NCBI RefSeq assembly: GCF_001403735.1
Contig: NZ_CXPG01000021.1
Coordinates: 248,001-312,000, forward strand
Origin: Jannaschia rubra
Lineage (GTDB): Bacteria > Pseudomonadota > Alphaproteobacteria > Rhodobacterales > Rhodobacteraceae
Length of the DNA: 64,000 nt
Direction of reading: 5' to 3'
The position numbers and the translations under genes are program-made. Each line of letters opens with the position of its first letter. Positions within the stretch are counted from its first letter, which is position 1. The notes below the pieces were generated by a model. That model was not told the origin of the DNA. It ran no database searches and saw nothing but the letters and a program-made list of their open reading frames with translations. This document shows positions 9,310-19,278 of this stretch, one piece after another.

Positions 9310-10098
9310 ATGAACGATATGTCCCGCTCCGTCGCCATGGCGACCACCATCATCCAGCAGATCAGCGGTCTCGTGCTGCTGTTCGTCGCCGCAGCACTTC
9401 TCGTGGCGACGGGCGGCGCGGCCCTGGGGCTGCTGCCCTGGATCGACCTGCCCGTTTCCATCGGCGGCGCCGAAGTGGCGCAGGCCGGGATGATCGCCCA
9501 GATCGGCCTGACGCTCCTCGTCCTCCTGCTCCTCGGGTTCCTGCCCGCCAACGCCCGCGTCCGCCGGTTGGAGCTGACGAGCCGTCGCTTCCATCTGTCC
9601 ATGGACGACGTCACCCGCGCCTATGCGGCCGTCCACGCCGCCGACCGCGACGGGGTCTTCGGCCTCAGCCGCGAATTCGACGCGATGCGCGAACGCATCG
9701 AATGGATGCGCAACCACCCCGACCTCGCCACGTTGGAGCCCGACGTGATGGAAGTCGCCGCACAGATGTCGGTCGAGAGCCGCGACCTCGCGCAGGTCTA
9801 TTCGACCGAGAAACTGGACCGCGCGCGGACGTTCCTCAAAAGCCGGCAGGAGGAGATCGACGGCTACCGCGAGCGCATCGACATGGCGCGCTCCACCGTC
9901 GAGGAGATCCGCCGCTGGACGCAGGCCGTCTCGGTCGAGGAACGGACGGTCGAAAAACAGCTCGACCGCCTGAAGCGCGACTTCGCGGAACTGATCGACG
10001 GCCTGCCGCAACCCGGCCGCGCCCGTCCACGCAACGTCGTCGGCATGCCGCGCCCGCGCCGCGACGGGTCCGACCGGCTGGTGACGCCCGCCGAATGA
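9310..10098 (+). CDS. Membrane protein with long coiled coil, unknown function
   Basis: This 262-aa protein has two hydrophobic segments (about residues 19-44 and 57-82). A largely helical, charged cytoplasmic region follows (about 100-250) with heptad-like spacing, ending in a basic proline-rich tail. I recognise no catalytic motif. Homologues in the group are sometimes labelled DNA repair protein, probably by coiled-coil similarity, perhaps influenced by the neighbouring radA. A scaffold role at the membrane is only a guess. Confidence 0.75.
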   Translation: MNDMSRSVAMATTIIQQISGLVLLFVAAALLVATGGAALGLLPWIDLPVSIGGAEVAQAGMIAQIGLTLLVLLLLGFLPANARVRRLELTSRRFHLSMDDVTRAYAAVHAADRDGVFGLSREFDAMRERIEWMRNHPDLATLEPDVMEVAAQMSVESRDLAQVYSTEKLDRARTFLKSRQEEIDGYRERIDMARSTVEEIRRWTQAVSVEERTVEKQLDRLKRDFAELIDGLPQPGRARPRNVVGMPRPRRDGSDRLVTPAE

Positions 10099-10158
10099 TC
10101 CGGACTGCTCCGCGCGATCGGCCTTGCGCCGCCGCGCGGATTGGACCAAAACGCGAAC

Positions 10159-11526
10159 ATGGCCAAACCCGTGACCCAGTTCGCCTGCGCCGAATGCGGT
10201 GCGATCCACAAGAAATGGACCGGCCGTTGCGACGGTTGCGGTGCCTGGAACTCCATTCAGGAGGAAGTGCCCCTGTCGCAGGGGCCGTCTAAGAAGTCGC
10301 TGGGCGGGATGAAGGGCAAGCGAATGGCCCTCACCGACCTCGCAACGGAGGAAGCGCCACCGCCGCGGACCCTTTCGGGCCTCGGTGAGCTCGACCGCGT
10401 GCTGGGCGGCGGCCTCGTGCCCGCCTCGGCCACGCTGGTGGGCGGCGATCCGGGCATCGGCAAGTCCACCCTGCTCCTTCAGGCCGCCGCCGCCTTCGCC
10501 AACGCCGGCCACAGCGTCGTCTATGTCTCGGGCGAGGAGGCGACGGCGCAGGTCCGCATGCGCGCCCAGCGGCTGGGTCTGGGCGACAGCGCCGTCAAGC
10601 TGGCCGCGGAAACCAACCTGCGCGACATCCTGACGACGCTGGAAGCCGAGAAACCCGACCTTTGCATCATCGATTCGATCCAGACGATGTGGGTCGACAC
10701 CGTGGACAGCGCGCCGGGCAGCGTCAGCCAGGTCCGCGCCTCCGCGCAGGAACTCACGAGCTTCGCCAAGCGCTTCGGCACCTCGGTCATCCTCGTGGGC
10801 CATGTCACCAAGGAAGGCCAGATCGCCGGCCCCCGCGTGGTGGAGCACATGGTCGACACCGTCCTCTATTTCGAGGGGGAGCGCGGCCACCAGTTCCGCA
10901 TCCTGCGCGCCGTCAAGAACCGCTTCGGCCCAGCGGACGAGATCGGCGTGTTCGAGATGACGGGCATGGGCCTGGCCGAAGTCGCCAATCCATCGGCCCT
11001 GTTCCTCGGCGACCGCGACGCCCCCGCCCCCGGCAGCGTCGTCTTCGCCGGGATCGAGGGGACGCGCCCCGTGCTGGTCGAGATCCAGGCCCTCGTGGCG
11101 CCCAGCCAACTGTCGCAACCCCGTCGCGCGGTCGTCGGCTGGGACGGCAGCCGCCTGTCGATGATCCTGGCCGTGCTTGAGGCGCGGACCGGCGTCGGGT
11201 TCCAGGGTCTAGACGTCTATTTGAACGTCGCGGGCGGCATCCGCATCAGCGAGCCTGCGGCCGACCTCGCCGTCGCCTGCGCCCTGCTCAGCGCGCGCGA
11301 AGACGCCGGCATCCCCCCCGACACCGTCGTTTTCGGCGAGCTGTCGCTGTCCGGCGCCCTGCGTCCGGTGGCTCAGGCTGAAAATCGGTTGAAAGAAGCC
11401 GCCAAACTTGGTTTTACCGCCGCAATGGCGCCCAAAGGGTGCAAGACCGGGGATGCGGGCGGCATGGGGCTGCGCCTGCTTCCGGACCTCGCCACGCTTG
11501 TGGGTGAGGTGTTCGGGGCGGGCTGA
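10159..11526 (+). CDS. radA: DNA repair protein RadA
   Basis: This RecA-like ATPase promotes branch migration during recombination (455 aa). The N-terminal zinc finger has paired CxxC motifs (CAECG, CDGCG). Walker A is GGDPGIGKST and the RadA-specific KNRFG motif is in AVKNRFGPADEIG. The C-terminal Lon-protease-like domain is present. I chose ATG 10159 (MAKPVTQF) because an upstream TTG adds only six residues and the zinc finger normally starts close to the N-terminus. Confidence 0.95.
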   Translation: MAKPVTQFACAECGAIHKKWTGRCDGCGAWNSIQEEVPLSQGPSKKSLGGMKGKRMALTDLATEEAPPPRTLSGLGELDRVLGGGLVPASATLVGGDPGIGKSTLLLQAAAAFANAGHSVVYVSGEEATAQVRMRAQRLGLGDSAVKLAAETNLRDILTTLEAEKPDLCIIDSIQTMWVDTVDSAPGSVSQVRASAQELTSFAKRFGTSVILVGHVTKEGQIAGPRVVEHMVDTVLYFEGERGHQFRILRAVKNRFGPADEIGVFEMTGMGLAEVANPSALFLGDRDAPAPGSVVFAGIEGTRPVLVEIQALVAPSQLSQPRRAVVGWDGSRLSMILAVLEARTGVGFQGLDVYLNVAGGIRISEPAADLAVACALLSAREDAGIPPDTVVFGELSLSGALRPVAQAENRLKEAAKLGFTAAMAPKGCKTGDAGGMGLRLLPDLATLVGEVFGAG

Positions 11527-11551
11527 CCGTTCCCGGTGACAAGGGGACGAC

Positions 11552-12151
11552 ATGGACGGCTTCACCATCGTGGACGGCATCGTTGCCGCCATCATCCTCA
11601 TTTCCGCCATCCTCGCCTATTCCCGCGGCCTCGTGCGGGAGGCGATGGCAATCCTCGGCTGGATCCTCGCGGGTTTCCTCGCCTTCACCTTCGCCGCCGT
11701 CGCCGCCCCGCTGGTTCAGGAAATCCCCTATGTGGGCAACGTCCTGGGCGACAACTGCGAACTGACGCTGATCGCGGCCTTCGCGCTCGTCTTCGTGGTG
11801 GCGCTCATCGTGGTGTCGCTGTTCACGCCGCTTCTGTCGGGCGCGGTGCGCGGCTCGGTGCTTGGCCCTGTCGACCGGGGGTTCGGCTTCCTGTTCGGCG
11901 TGCTGCGCGGTCTGCTCCTCGTCGCGGTGGCTTTCCTCGTCTACGAACGGGTGACCGTGGGCGAAGCCATGCCCGAAGTGGCGAACAGCCGGTCCGCCGT
12001 GATCTACGACCGTGCCCGCGGCGGGATCGAGAACCGCATCCCCGAGGACGCGCCGGGCTGGGTCATGCTGCGTTATGAATCGCTCGTCGGCACCTGCGGC
12101 GCGCCGGTCGCCCCCGTCGAAGGCACCGTGCCCCCCGCCGCCACGCAATAG
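11552..12151 (+). CDS. cvpA: CvpA family membrane protein
   Basis: This 199-aa inner-membrane protein has four hydrophobic helices, starting MDGFTIVDGIVAA and followed by the conserved SRGLVREA segment typical of CvpA. CvpA proteins support colicin V production in E. coli and envelope homeostasis more generally. As in many genomes it directly precedes purF, 86 bp away. Confidence 0.9.
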   Translation: MDGFTIVDGIVAAIILISAILAYSRGLVREAMAILGWILAGFLAFTFAAVAAPLVQEIPYVGNVLGDNCELTLIAAFALVFVVALIVVSLFTPLLSGAVRGSVLGPVDRGFGFLFGVLRGLLLVAVAFLVYERVTVGEAMPEVANSRSAVIYDRARGGIENRIPEDAPGWVMLRYESLVGTCGAPVAPVEGTVPPAATQ

Positions 12152-12237
12152 GTCCGGCCGCGCGCGCAGGGTGGTGACAGCGGCGCCGCCGCCCCCTATG
12201 TGGGGCGCAACGCTCCGATCACAGCAGGACACGCGCG

Positions 12238-13710
12238 ATGACCGACTGGCGCAGCACTCCCTTCGACGACGACAAGCTGCATGAGGAATGCGGCGTCTTC
12301 GGCGTGGTCGGCGTCAGCTCGGCTGCCAATTTCACCGCGCTCGGCCTTCACGCCCTGCAACACCGCGGGCAGGAGGCGGGGGGCATCGTCGTCCACGATC
12401 CCGAACAGGGGTTCAATTCCGAACGCCGCTTCGGCTACGTCCGCGACACCTTCACGAGCCAGGACGTGATGGACCGCCTGCCCGGCCCCATCGGCATCGG
12501 CCACGTCCGCTACTCCACCTCCGGCTCCAAGGGCGCGACCGCCATCCGCGACGTGCAGCCCTTCTTCGGCGAATTCGCCATGGGCGGTGCCGCCATCGCG
12601 CACAACGGCAACATCACCAACGCCGATGCCCTGCGCCGCGAGTTGATCCAAAGCGGGTCGATCTTCCAGTCGTCCAGCGATTCCGAATGCATCATTCACC
12701 TGATGGCGCGGTCGCTTCAGCGCAACATCCCCGAGCGGATGAAGGACGCCCTGCGCCGGGTCGAGGGCGCGTTCAGCATCGTGGCCATGACGCGGACCAA
12801 GCTCATCGGCGTGCGCGATCCGTTGGGCGTCCGTCCCCTGGTGCTGGGCCGCGTCGATCCGGAGGAGGACGGCGGCTGGTGCCTCGCCTCCGAGACCTGC
12901 GCGCTCGACATCATCGGCGCCACCTTCGTGCGCGAGATCGAGCCGGGCGAGATGGTCGTGATCTCCGACGCCGGCGTCACCTCGCACCGCCCCTTCGACC
13001 CTCGGAAATCACGGTTCTGCATCTTCGAGCATGTCTACTTCAGCCGCCCCGATTCGATCTTGGGCGGCCGCAGCGTCTATGAAACGCGCGAGGCGATCGG
13101 CCGCGAACTGGCCAAGGAAGCCCCGGTCGAGGCCGATCTGGTCTGCCCCGTCCCGGATTCCGGCACGCCCGCCGCCATCGGATACAGCCTCGAATCGGGT
13201 ATCCCCTATGCGATGGGCATCATCCGGAACCAGTATGTCGGTCGCACCTTCATCGAACCCAGCGAGTCGATCCGCAACATGGGCGTGCGCCTCAAGCTCA
13301 ACGTCAACCGGGCGCTGATCCGGGGCAAGCGCGTGATCCTGGTGGACGATTCCGTCGTGCGCGGCACCACGTCGCGCAAGATCAAGGAGATGATCCTCGA
13401 CGCCGGCGCGGCCGAGGTCCATTTCCGCATCGCCTCGCCCCCGACGGCCTGGCCCTGCTTTTACGGCGTCGACACGCCGCAGCGTGAAAAGCTGCTCGCC
13501 GCCACCATGACGGCGGAGGAGATGCGCGCCCATCTGGGGGTGGACAGCCTGCGGTTCATCACGCTCGACGGCCTCTATCGTGCGGTGGGCGAGGCAGGCG
13601 GCCGCGACGACGCCAGCCCGCAATACTGCGATGCCTGCTTCTCGGGCGACTACCCGGTTTCGCCTTCGGACCAGATCACCAACGGCTTTCAGTTGAAGGC
13701 AGCAGAATAG
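12238..13710 (+). CDS. purF: Amidophosphoribosyltransferase
   Basis: The enzyme catalyses the first committed step of purine synthesis, PRPP plus glutamine to phosphoribosylamine (490 aa). Cys18 in HEECGVFG is the expected nucleophile after removal of a 17-residue propeptide. The PRPP loop is VILVDDSVVRGTT. C-terminal cysteines (AWPCFYG, QYCDACFSGDYP) match the Fe-S type enzyme of Bacillus. Confidence 0.96.
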   Translation: MTDWRSTPFDDDKLHEECGVFGVVGVSSAANFTALGLHALQHRGQEAGGIVVHDPEQGFNSERRFGYVRDTFTSQDVMDRLPGPIGIGHVRYSTSGSKGATAIRDVQPFFGEFAMGGAAIAHNGNITNADALRRELIQSGSIFQSSSDSECIIHLMARSLQRNIPERMKDALRRVEGAFSIVAMTRTKLIGVRDPLGVRPLVLGRVDPEEDGGWCLASETCALDIIGATFVREIEPGEMVVISDAGVTSHRPFDPRKSRFCIFEHVYFSRPDSILGGRSVYETREAIGRELAKEAPVEADLVCPVPDSGTPAAIGYSLESGIPYAMGIIRNQYVGRTFIEPSESIRNMGVRLKLNVNRALIRGKRVILVDDSVVRGTTSRKIKEMILDAGAAEVHFRIASPPTAWPCFYGVDTPQREKLLAATMTAEEMRAHLGVDSLRFITLDGLYRAVGEAGGRDDASPQYCDACFSGDYPVSPSDQITNGFQLKAAE

Positions 13711-13766
13711 ACTGTATCCATTTGACCGACTTGAAGATGCCATCCACCCGCGCCAATGTGTCGCGG

Positions 13767-14174
13767 ATGACCCTTCGCCTGCGCCCGCATCACGTCCTCT
13801 GCTCCGTCGGCTTCGAGGGAGTCGGATACGACGATGCGTTCACCGCGAACATGAGCAATCTGGTCCGCGGTCAGCTTCGCGCGCCCGGCGGGCAGGACAT
13901 GAACATCCTCATCAGCGGCCACGCCGACGCGATCTGCGCCCCCTGCCCCAAACGTCGCGGTCTGGGCTGCGCCTCGCAGGACCGGATCGACCGCTTCGAC
14001 GCGGACCACGCCGAACTTCTCGACCTGGCGCCCGGCCAGTTGCTCACCTGGGGCGAATGTCTGGAGAAGGTGCGTGAAAACGTGGTGCCCGACGACCTTG
14101 ACCGCATCTGCCGCGACTGCCCATGGCTGCCGGGCGGCATGTGCAAGGCGGCGGTCGCCCGCCTGATCCAATGA
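13767..14174 (+). CDS. DUF1284 cysteine-rich protein
   Basis: This 135-aa protein starts MTLRLRPHHVLC, the usual N-terminus of DUF1284. Eight cysteines are spaced as CAPCPKRRGLGC and CRDCPWLPGGMC, suggesting an Fe-S cluster or zinc site. In-frame starts at 13722 (TTG) and 13737 (ATG) would add 15 or 10 residues with no family support. It follows purF closely and is closed by a strong terminator. Function unknown. Confidence 0.82.
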   Translation: MTLRLRPHHVLCSVGFEGVGYDDAFTANMSNLVRGQLRAPGGQDMNILISGHADAICAPCPKRRGLGCASQDRIDRFDADHAELLDLAPGQLLTWGECLEKVRENVVPDDLDRICRDCPWLPGGMCKAAVARLIQ

Positions 14175-14176
14175 CG

Positions 14177-14200
14177 AAAGCCGGCCCGAAGGCCGGCTTT
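14177..14200. terminator. Convergent terminator between DUF1284 gene and bioY
   Basis: This is a perfect 10-bp inverted repeat, AAAGCCGGCC and GGCCGGCTTT, with a CGAA loop, placed 2 bp after the DUF1284 stop and 23 bp before the bioY stop. The flanking A and T runs let it work for both converging transcripts. Confidence 0.8.
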
Positions 14201-14223
14201 CCGAACCGTTCCGATACGCCGTG

Positions 14224-14808
14224 TCAGGCGCGTTTGCCAAGCACCGCCAGGCCGCCCGACACGATCACCGCCGCCAGCACCGCCTTGACCGCGTCGCCCA
14301 GAAGGAACGGCGCCGCGAAAGCGCCGAAAAGCGCGCCCGGCCCCATGTCGGCGCCCGGAACCGTCACGCCCATCGCCGAGGCCACGCCCAGCGGCCAGGC
14401 AAGGCCCGGCACATAGAGCAACGCCGAGGCCGCAAGGCCCACGCCCGCCAGCTTCAGCGGCCCGGTCACGCCCCGGTCCGTCGCCAGACCCGCCAGCCAC
14501 GCCATGCCCACGAAGCCCACGAGGAACCCGGCCGTCGGCCCGAAGAACGCCGCGCCGTTGCCGAAGTTCGCCAGAACCGGCGCGCCCATCGCCGCCTGCG
14601 CCAGCCAGGCCAGCACCGTCAGCGCGCCCAGCCGCGACCCGAGCGCGAAGCCCACCGACAGGATGGCCAGCGTCTGCAACGTCACCGGCACGGGATAGAA
14701 CGGCACCGTCACCTGGCTCGCGGTGGCCAGCACGGCGGTTCCGGCCAGCACCAGGGCCGCCTGTTTCGTCAGGGTCATGCGGCCCAGGGCCGTCGCGGTG
14801 GGGGTCAT
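14224..14808 (-). CDS. bioY: Biotin transporter BioY
   Basis: This is the substrate-binding S component of a biotin ECF transporter (194 aa). Six hydrophobic helices are visible, with the BioY signature region VPVTLQTLAILSVGFALG and the glycine-rich GPTAGFLVGF. The ATG at 14808 follows an excellent AAGGAGG Shine-Dalgarno. No bioM/bioN components lie nearby, so it may act alone or with a shared energizer. No BioR-type box is evident upstream. Confidence 0.92.
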   Translation of the reverse strand: MTPTATALGRMTLTKQAALVLAGTAVLATASQVTVPFYPVPVTLQTLAILSVGFALGSRLGALTVLAWLAQAAMGAPVLANFGNGAAFFGPTAGFLVGFVGMAWLAGLATDRGVTGPLKLAGVGLAASALLYVPGLAWPLGVASAMGVTVPGADMGPGALFGAFAAPFLLGDAVKAVLAAVIVSGGLAVLGKRA

Positions 14809-14920
14809 GTGGTCCTCCTTCGGGGGATCTGCGCTCCCCGTCCTTTTCCGCGCCCGCCCGGTGCCTGTCAATGTGGCTGTCAATCTTGAACCCGGCGCGC
14901 GGCCGTGCGACCGGAGGCGC

Positions 14921-15580
14921 ATGACAGATCATCCGACTCTCGCGCTGGTCACCGGCGCCTCGCGCGGCCTCGGGGCCGCCATCGCCGAACGCCTGGCCGC
15001 GAACGGCACCCACGTCGTCGCGGTCGCCCGCACCCAGGGCGCGCTGGAGGAGCTCGACGACCGGATCCAGGCCGCCGGCGGCCAGGCGACGCTGGCGCCC
15101 ATGGACATCTGCGACGCCGGCGCGATGCAGCATCTGTGCCGTAACATCCACGACCGTTGGGGCGCGCTGCCGCTCTGGGTCCACACGGCCGTGCAAACGC
15201 CGCCGCTGTCGCCCGCGACAATGGCCGACGACAAGGATTTCGCCAAGGCGCTCGACACCAACGTCACTGCACTGCAACGGCTCATCCCCTATGTCTCGCC
15301 GCTCCTGATGGCGTCGGGGGGCGGGCAGGCGGTGTTCTTCGACGACGACCGGCCGCTGAAGTTCGCCTCGGCCTACATGGCGACGAAGGCCGCGCAGCGC
15401 GCCCTGATCAACGCCTGGCAGGCGGAGGCGACGACGGCCCGGGCCGCGCGCGTCCATCTGCTGACGCCGCGCCCCATGCCCACCGCGGTCCGCGGACGCT
15501 TCCACCCGAGCGAGAACCGCGACGCGCTTGCCAGTCCGCACGACGAGGCCGCGCGCCTCATGGGCGGCATCGGTCTCTGA
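14921..15580 (+). CDS. SDR family oxidoreductase
   Basis: This 219-aa short-chain dehydrogenase has the dinucleotide motif TGASRGLGAA near the N-terminus and YMATKAA as the Tyr-x3-Lys catalytic motif. The usual NNAG motif is replaced by VHTAVQT. The ATG at 14921 follows GGAGG. Divergent from bioY and convergent with zapA (4-bp gap). The substrate is not evident; the altered NNAG region suggests a divergent subfamily. Confidence 0.85.
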   Translation: MTDHPTLALVTGASRGLGAAIAERLAANGTHVVAVARTQGALEELDDRIQAAGGQATLAPMDICDAGAMQHLCRNIHDRWGALPLWVHTAVQTPPLSPATMADDKDFAKALDTNVTALQRLIPYVSPLLMASGGGQAVFFDDDRPLKFASAYMATKAAQRALINAWQAEATTARAARVHLLTPRPMPTAVRGRFHPSENRDALASPHDEAARLMGGIGL

Positions 15581-15584
15581 CGGG

Positions 15585-15986
15585 TCAGTTGCCCGCCATC
15601 TCCCGCGCGCGGGCGGCCAAGTCCTCGGCGCGGGCGGCCAGCGTGTCGATGCGGTCGATGGCCGACTGCGGCACGACTTCCTTCACCACTTCGCGGACCT
15701 CGGGTTCCGGCTTCGGATGGGCCTGCATCTCGTCCAGAAGCTGCGTCTGCTGCACCAGCCGCCGGTCGAGCGTCCGCAGCTCCTCCTCGGCGGAAATCGC
15801 CTTGTCGGCCAGCATCAGCCCCGCCATCAGCAGCATCCGGTCCTGCGTCAGCCGCGTGCCGCTGGCGACCAGCGCCTGCGCCTCGCGGTCGAGCATCTCG
15901 GCCGCCGCGTTCAGATAGCCTTCCTCGCCCGGCTGGCAGGCGACCTGGAACGACCGGCCGCCGATCTCGATGGTCATGTCAGGCAT
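15585..15986 (-). CDS. zapA: Cell division protein ZapA
   Basis: ZapA cross-links FtsZ filaments at the Z ring (133 aa here). The N-terminal ZapA domain (MTIEIGGRSFQVACQPGEE) is followed by a long coiled coil and an extended C-terminal tail. Its start overlaps by 8 bp the stop of the upstream coiled-coil gene, implying coupled translation. Confidence 0.9.
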   Translation of the reverse strand: MPDMTIEIGGRSFQVACQPGEEGYLNAAAEMLDREAQALVASGTRLTQDRMLLMAGLMLADKAISAEEELRTLDRRLVQQTQLLDEMQAHPKPEPEVREVVKEVVPQSAIDRIDTLAARAEDLAARAREMAGN

Positions 15987-16353
15987 CCGCAGTCTCCAGC
16001 ATGGGTTCCAGTTCGGCCAGCAGGGCCTTCATCTCGGTCAGGTCCTGCGCCCGCGCCGCACGCATCGCGTCCAGTTCGGCGCGCAGCCGCGCGACCTCTC
16101 CGTCATCCGCGGGGTCGGCGTCATCCTGCCGCTCCGCCCGCTTCGTGACCCGCCTGAGCTTGGCCTCCCGGTCGCGGGCCTCCTGCTCCAGCGCCTCGAT
16201 CCGCTGACGGGCCTCCGCCAGTTCGGCCGGGTCCGCCGCGGGTGCCGCGGGCCCGCTCGACGCGGCGGTCGCCGCCTCCAGCGCATCCGCCGTCGCGGCG
16301 AGCGCCGCCTCCAGCCGTGCGATGCGGGTGTCGAATTCCGCCTGTTCCGCCAT
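15979..16353 (-). CDS. Coiled-coil protein encoded with ZapA
   Basis: This 124-aa protein is nearly all Ala/Glu/Arg-rich coiled coil, with a short Ala-Pro break near residues 33-41. It has no membrane segment. The 8-bp overlap with zapA suggests a partner in Z-ring organisation, possibly analogous to ZapB-like proteins. That role is inferred from position only. Confidence 0.75.
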   Translation of the reverse strand: MAEQAEFDTRIARLEAALAATADALEAATAASSGPAAPAADPAELAEARQRIEALEQEARDREAKLRRVTKRAERQDDADPADDGEVARLRAELDAMRAARAQDLTEMKALLAELEPMLETADA

Positions 16354-16483
16354 GTTCCGTCCCTTGGTCTGGGTTGCGCGCCCAAGGGAACGCAAATGCG
16401 CGCCCATGTCAAAGGCCGCGCGCGCGATCCTTGCACAGCGGCCACGGCCTGCTAGGGAAGGTCCAAAGCGACGGAGAACCCCG

Positions 16484-18514
16484 ATGACCGATCAGAGCCC
16501 CGACCTCGACGCCCTGCGCGCCGCCCATCCCGACCACTGGCGCCGGGCCGCCGCCATCCGCACCCTGACGCTCGACGCCGTTGCCGCCGCCAATTCCGGG
16601 CATTCCGGGATGCCCATGGGCATGGCCGACGTGGCGACCGTGCTCTGGGAAAAACACCTCAAGTTCGATGCGAGCCGCCCCGAATGGCCCGACCGCGACC
16701 GCTTCGTCCTGTCGGCCGGCCACGGGTCGATGCTGCTCTATTCGCTGCTCTACCTGACGGGCTACCCCAAGATGACGCTCGACCAGATCCGCGACTTCCG
16801 CCAACTCGGCGGGATCACGGCGGGCCATCCCGAATACCGCCACGCCCCGGGGATCGAGGCGACGACCGGCCCGCTGGGCCAGGGCATCGCCATGTCCGTC
16901 GGCATGGCCATCGCCGAGGAGGTGCAGCGCGCCCGCTACGGCCGCAAGATCGTCGACCACTACACCTGGGTCATCGCCGGTGACGGCTGCCTGATGGAGG
17001 GGGTGAGCCAGGAAGCCATCGCGCTCGCCGGCAAGCTGGAGCTTTCGAAGCTGATCGTGATGTGGGACGACAACCGCATCACCATCGACGGCAAGGTCGA
17101 GCTGTCCGACGTCACCGACCAGAAGCAGCGGTTCAAGGCCAGCGGCTGGGACGTGATCGAGGTGGACGGCCACGACCCCGACGCCATCGACGTGGCGCTG
17201 AACCAGGCCAAGAAGGGCAAGAAGCCCACCATGATCGCCTGCCGCACGCATATCGCGCTCGGCTCCGGCGCGCAGGACACGGCCAAGGGCCACGGCGCCC
17301 TGACCGACCCCGACCTGATCTCCGCGACCAAGCGCGCCTACGGCTGGGAGGAGGCGCCCTTCGACATTCCCGCCGACCTCAAGTCCCAGTGGGAGGCCAT
17401 CGGATCGCGCGGCGCCGAGGCCCGCGCCGAATGGGAGACCCGCCTGGCAGAGATGGGGTCCGGCAAGCGGGCCGATTTCGAGCGCGCGCTCAAGGGCGAG
17501 GCCCCGCGCCGCCTCTCCGCCACGATCAAGGCCCTCAAGCGCCAGATCGCCGAGGGCCAGCCGTCGGTGGCCACGCGCAAGTCGTCGGAAATGGTTCTGG
17601 AAGTCGTCAACCCGATCATGGCCGAGACCATCGGCGGATCGGCCGACCTCACCGGGTCGAACAACACCCTGACCGAGGGGCTGGGCATCTTCGACGCGGA
17701 CAACCGCGCGGGCCGCTACATCCACTACGGCATCCGCGAACACGGCATGGCCGCGGCGCTGAACGGGATGGCGCTGCACGGCGGCGTGCGCCCCTATGGC
17801 GGGACGTTCTTCTGCTTCACCGACTACGCCCGCCCCGCGATGCGCCTGTCGGCGCTGATGGGCGTGCCCGTCACCTATGTGATGACCCACGACAGCATCG
17901 GACTGGGCGAGGACGGCCCGACCCATCAGCCGATCGAACACCTGGCCATGTGCCGCGCCACGCCGAACACCCACGTCTTCCGCCCCTGCGACACCGTCGA
18001 GACGGCGGAGGCGTGGGAACTCGCGCTGACCTCCGAGCGCACCCCCTCCATCCTGACGCTGACGCGGCAGAACGTGGCGACGCTGCGCAAGGACTACACC
18101 AGCAAGAACCTGGTCGCGCAGGGGGCTTACGTTCTGGCCGATGCGACCGCCAAGCGCATGGTCATCCTGATGGCCACCGGCTCCGAGGTCGAGATCGCCA
18201 TGGCCGCCCGCGACCTGCTGGAGCGTGACGGCATCGGCACGCGCGTCGTCTCCATGCCTTGCTGGGAGCTGTTCGAGGAGCAGGACGAGAAGTACCGCCG
18301 CAAGGTCCTGCCCGCCGGCCCCGTCCGCGTGGCGGTCGAGGCGGCGACCCGCTTCGGCTGGGACCGCTGGCTCTATGGCGAGCGGGGCCGCCGCGACAAG
18401 GGCGCCTTCGTCGGCATGCACGGCTTCGGCGCCTCCGCCCCGGCGGAAGACCTCTACAAGCACTTCGGCATCACCGCCGATGCGGTCGCACAGGCGGCGC
18501 GCGACATGCTCTGA
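16484..18514 (+). CDS. tkt: Transketolase
   Basis: This TPP enzyme of the pentose phosphate and Calvin pathways transfers two-carbon units (676 aa). The TPP motif is [13 protein letters not shown]...WDDN. The N-terminal [14 protein letters not shown] and the central pyrimidine-domain segment [15 protein letters not shown] are diagnostic. The ATG at 16484 follows GGAGAA. Confidence 0.96.
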   Translation: MTDQSPDLDALRAAHPDHWRRAAAIRTLTLDAVAAANSGHSGMPMGMADVATVLWEKHLKFDASRPEWPDRDRFVLSAGHGSMLLYSLLYLTGYPKMTLDQIRDFRQLGGITAGHPEYRHAPGIEATTGPLGQGIAMSVGMAIAEEVQRARYGRKIVDHYTWVIAGDGCLMEGVSQEAIALAGKLELSKLIVMWDDNRITIDGKVELSDVTDQKQRFKASGWDVIEVDGHDPDAIDVALNQAKKGKKPTMIACRTHIALGSGAQDTAKGHGALTDPDLISATKRAYGWEEAPFDIPADLKSQWEAIGSRGAEARAEWETRLAEMGSGKRADFERALKGEAPRRLSATIKALKRQIAEGQPSVATRKSSEMVLEVVNPIMAETIGGSADLTGSNNTLTEGLGIFDADNRAGRYIHYGIREHGMAAALNGMALHGGVRPYGGTFFCFTDYARPAMRLSALMGVPVTYVMTHDSIGLGEDGPTHQPIEHLAMCRATPNTHVFRPCDTVETAEAWELALTSERTPSILTLTRQNVATLRKDYTSKNLVAQGAYVLADATAKRMVILMATGSEVEIAMAARDLLERDGIGTRVVSMPCWELFEEQDEKYRRKVLPAGPVRVAVEAATRFGWDRWLYGERGRRDKGAFVGMHGFGASAPAEDLYKHFGITADAVAQAARDML

Positions 18515-18601
18515 TGCACTTCGGGCGCGCGTCGGCCAGTCGCCGCGCGTCCGTCCCCATCGGGCCGCAATTCGGCCGGATTACCGCGCCATCCCGATGG
18601 C

Positions 18602-19276
18602 ATGAACGCCGTTACCCCCCTGTCCGGCCCCGTTGCTCTGTTCGTCGATGGCGACAACCTGTCGCCCGATCACGCGTCCCGCATCGCCGCCTTCGCCGCG
18701 CGCCAAGGGTCCGCGGACATCCGTCGCGTCTACGGCGACGTCACGCGGTTGGGCGGCTGGCGCGACGCCCCCGGCTTCCGCACCATCCACGCCGGCTGCG
18801 GCAAGAACGCGGCCGACGTGCTCCTTTGCATCGACGCGATGGAGGTGGCCTTGACCGGCCGGGCCGCGACCGTGATCGTCGCAAGCTCCGACGGCGATTT
18901 CGTGCATCTGGCGCAACGCCTGCGCGAAGGCGGCATCCACGTGGTCGGCATGGGCGAAGCGAAGGCACCGGCCGCCTTCCGCGACGCCTGCCATCGGTTC
19001 GAGGTTCTGGCGCTGGAAGGCGTGGCGTCCGGGATCACGACCCTGGATCGCGGTATCCGCAAGATGATCGCGCAACACAGCACTGAAGGCAAAGGCATGG
19101 CCATCGCAGCCTTGGGTGCGCATATGAGCAGCCTTCACGGCACGGTCATCGGCTCACTGCCCGAAAAGACATGGCGCGCCTATCTTTCCGCCCGGCCCGC
19201 GCTCTATGACCTCGACCCTCGCGGTCCGGACGCCCGCGTCCGGTTCCGACCAGCGCCGTTTCAAGCCACGACCTGA
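18602..19276 (+). CDS. NYN/PIN-like domain protein with LOTUS-like C-terminus
   Basis: This 224-aa protein carries a NYN (LabA/MARF1-type) nuclease-like domain: the first acidic motif is LFVDGDNL and a second is VASSDGDFVHL. Residues from about 150 (GITTLDRGIRKMI to the end) resemble an OST-HTH/LOTUS RNA-binding domain, which often accompanies NYN. An RNA-processing role is plausible. It ends 2 bp from the convergent DUF808 gene. Confidence 0.8.
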   Translation: MNAVTPLSGPVALFVDGDNLSPDHASRIAAFAARQGSADIRRVYGDVTRLGGWRDAPGFRTIHAGCGKNAADVLLCIDAMEVALTGRAATVIVASSDGDFVHLAQRLREGGIHVVGMGEAKAPAAFRDACHRFEVLALEGVASGITTLDRGIRKMIAQHSTEGKGMAIAALGAHMSSLHGTVIGSLPEKTWRAYLSARPALYDLDPRGPDARVRFRPAPFQATT

Positions 19277-19278
19277 GC

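Noticed and set aside
14862-14886. Direct repeat TGTCAAT near bioY as a biotin regulator site
   Set aside because: It does not resemble the BioR box (TTATCTATAA), and no -10 sits at a suitable distance; too weak to call.
14224-15541. Minus-strand frames extending bioY across the SDR gene
   Set aside because: BioY similarity and the AAGGAGG ribosome site fix the start at 14808.
16409-18463. Long minus-strand frame opposite transketolase
   Set aside because: Lies fully within tkt; product is low complexity and has no recognisable motif.
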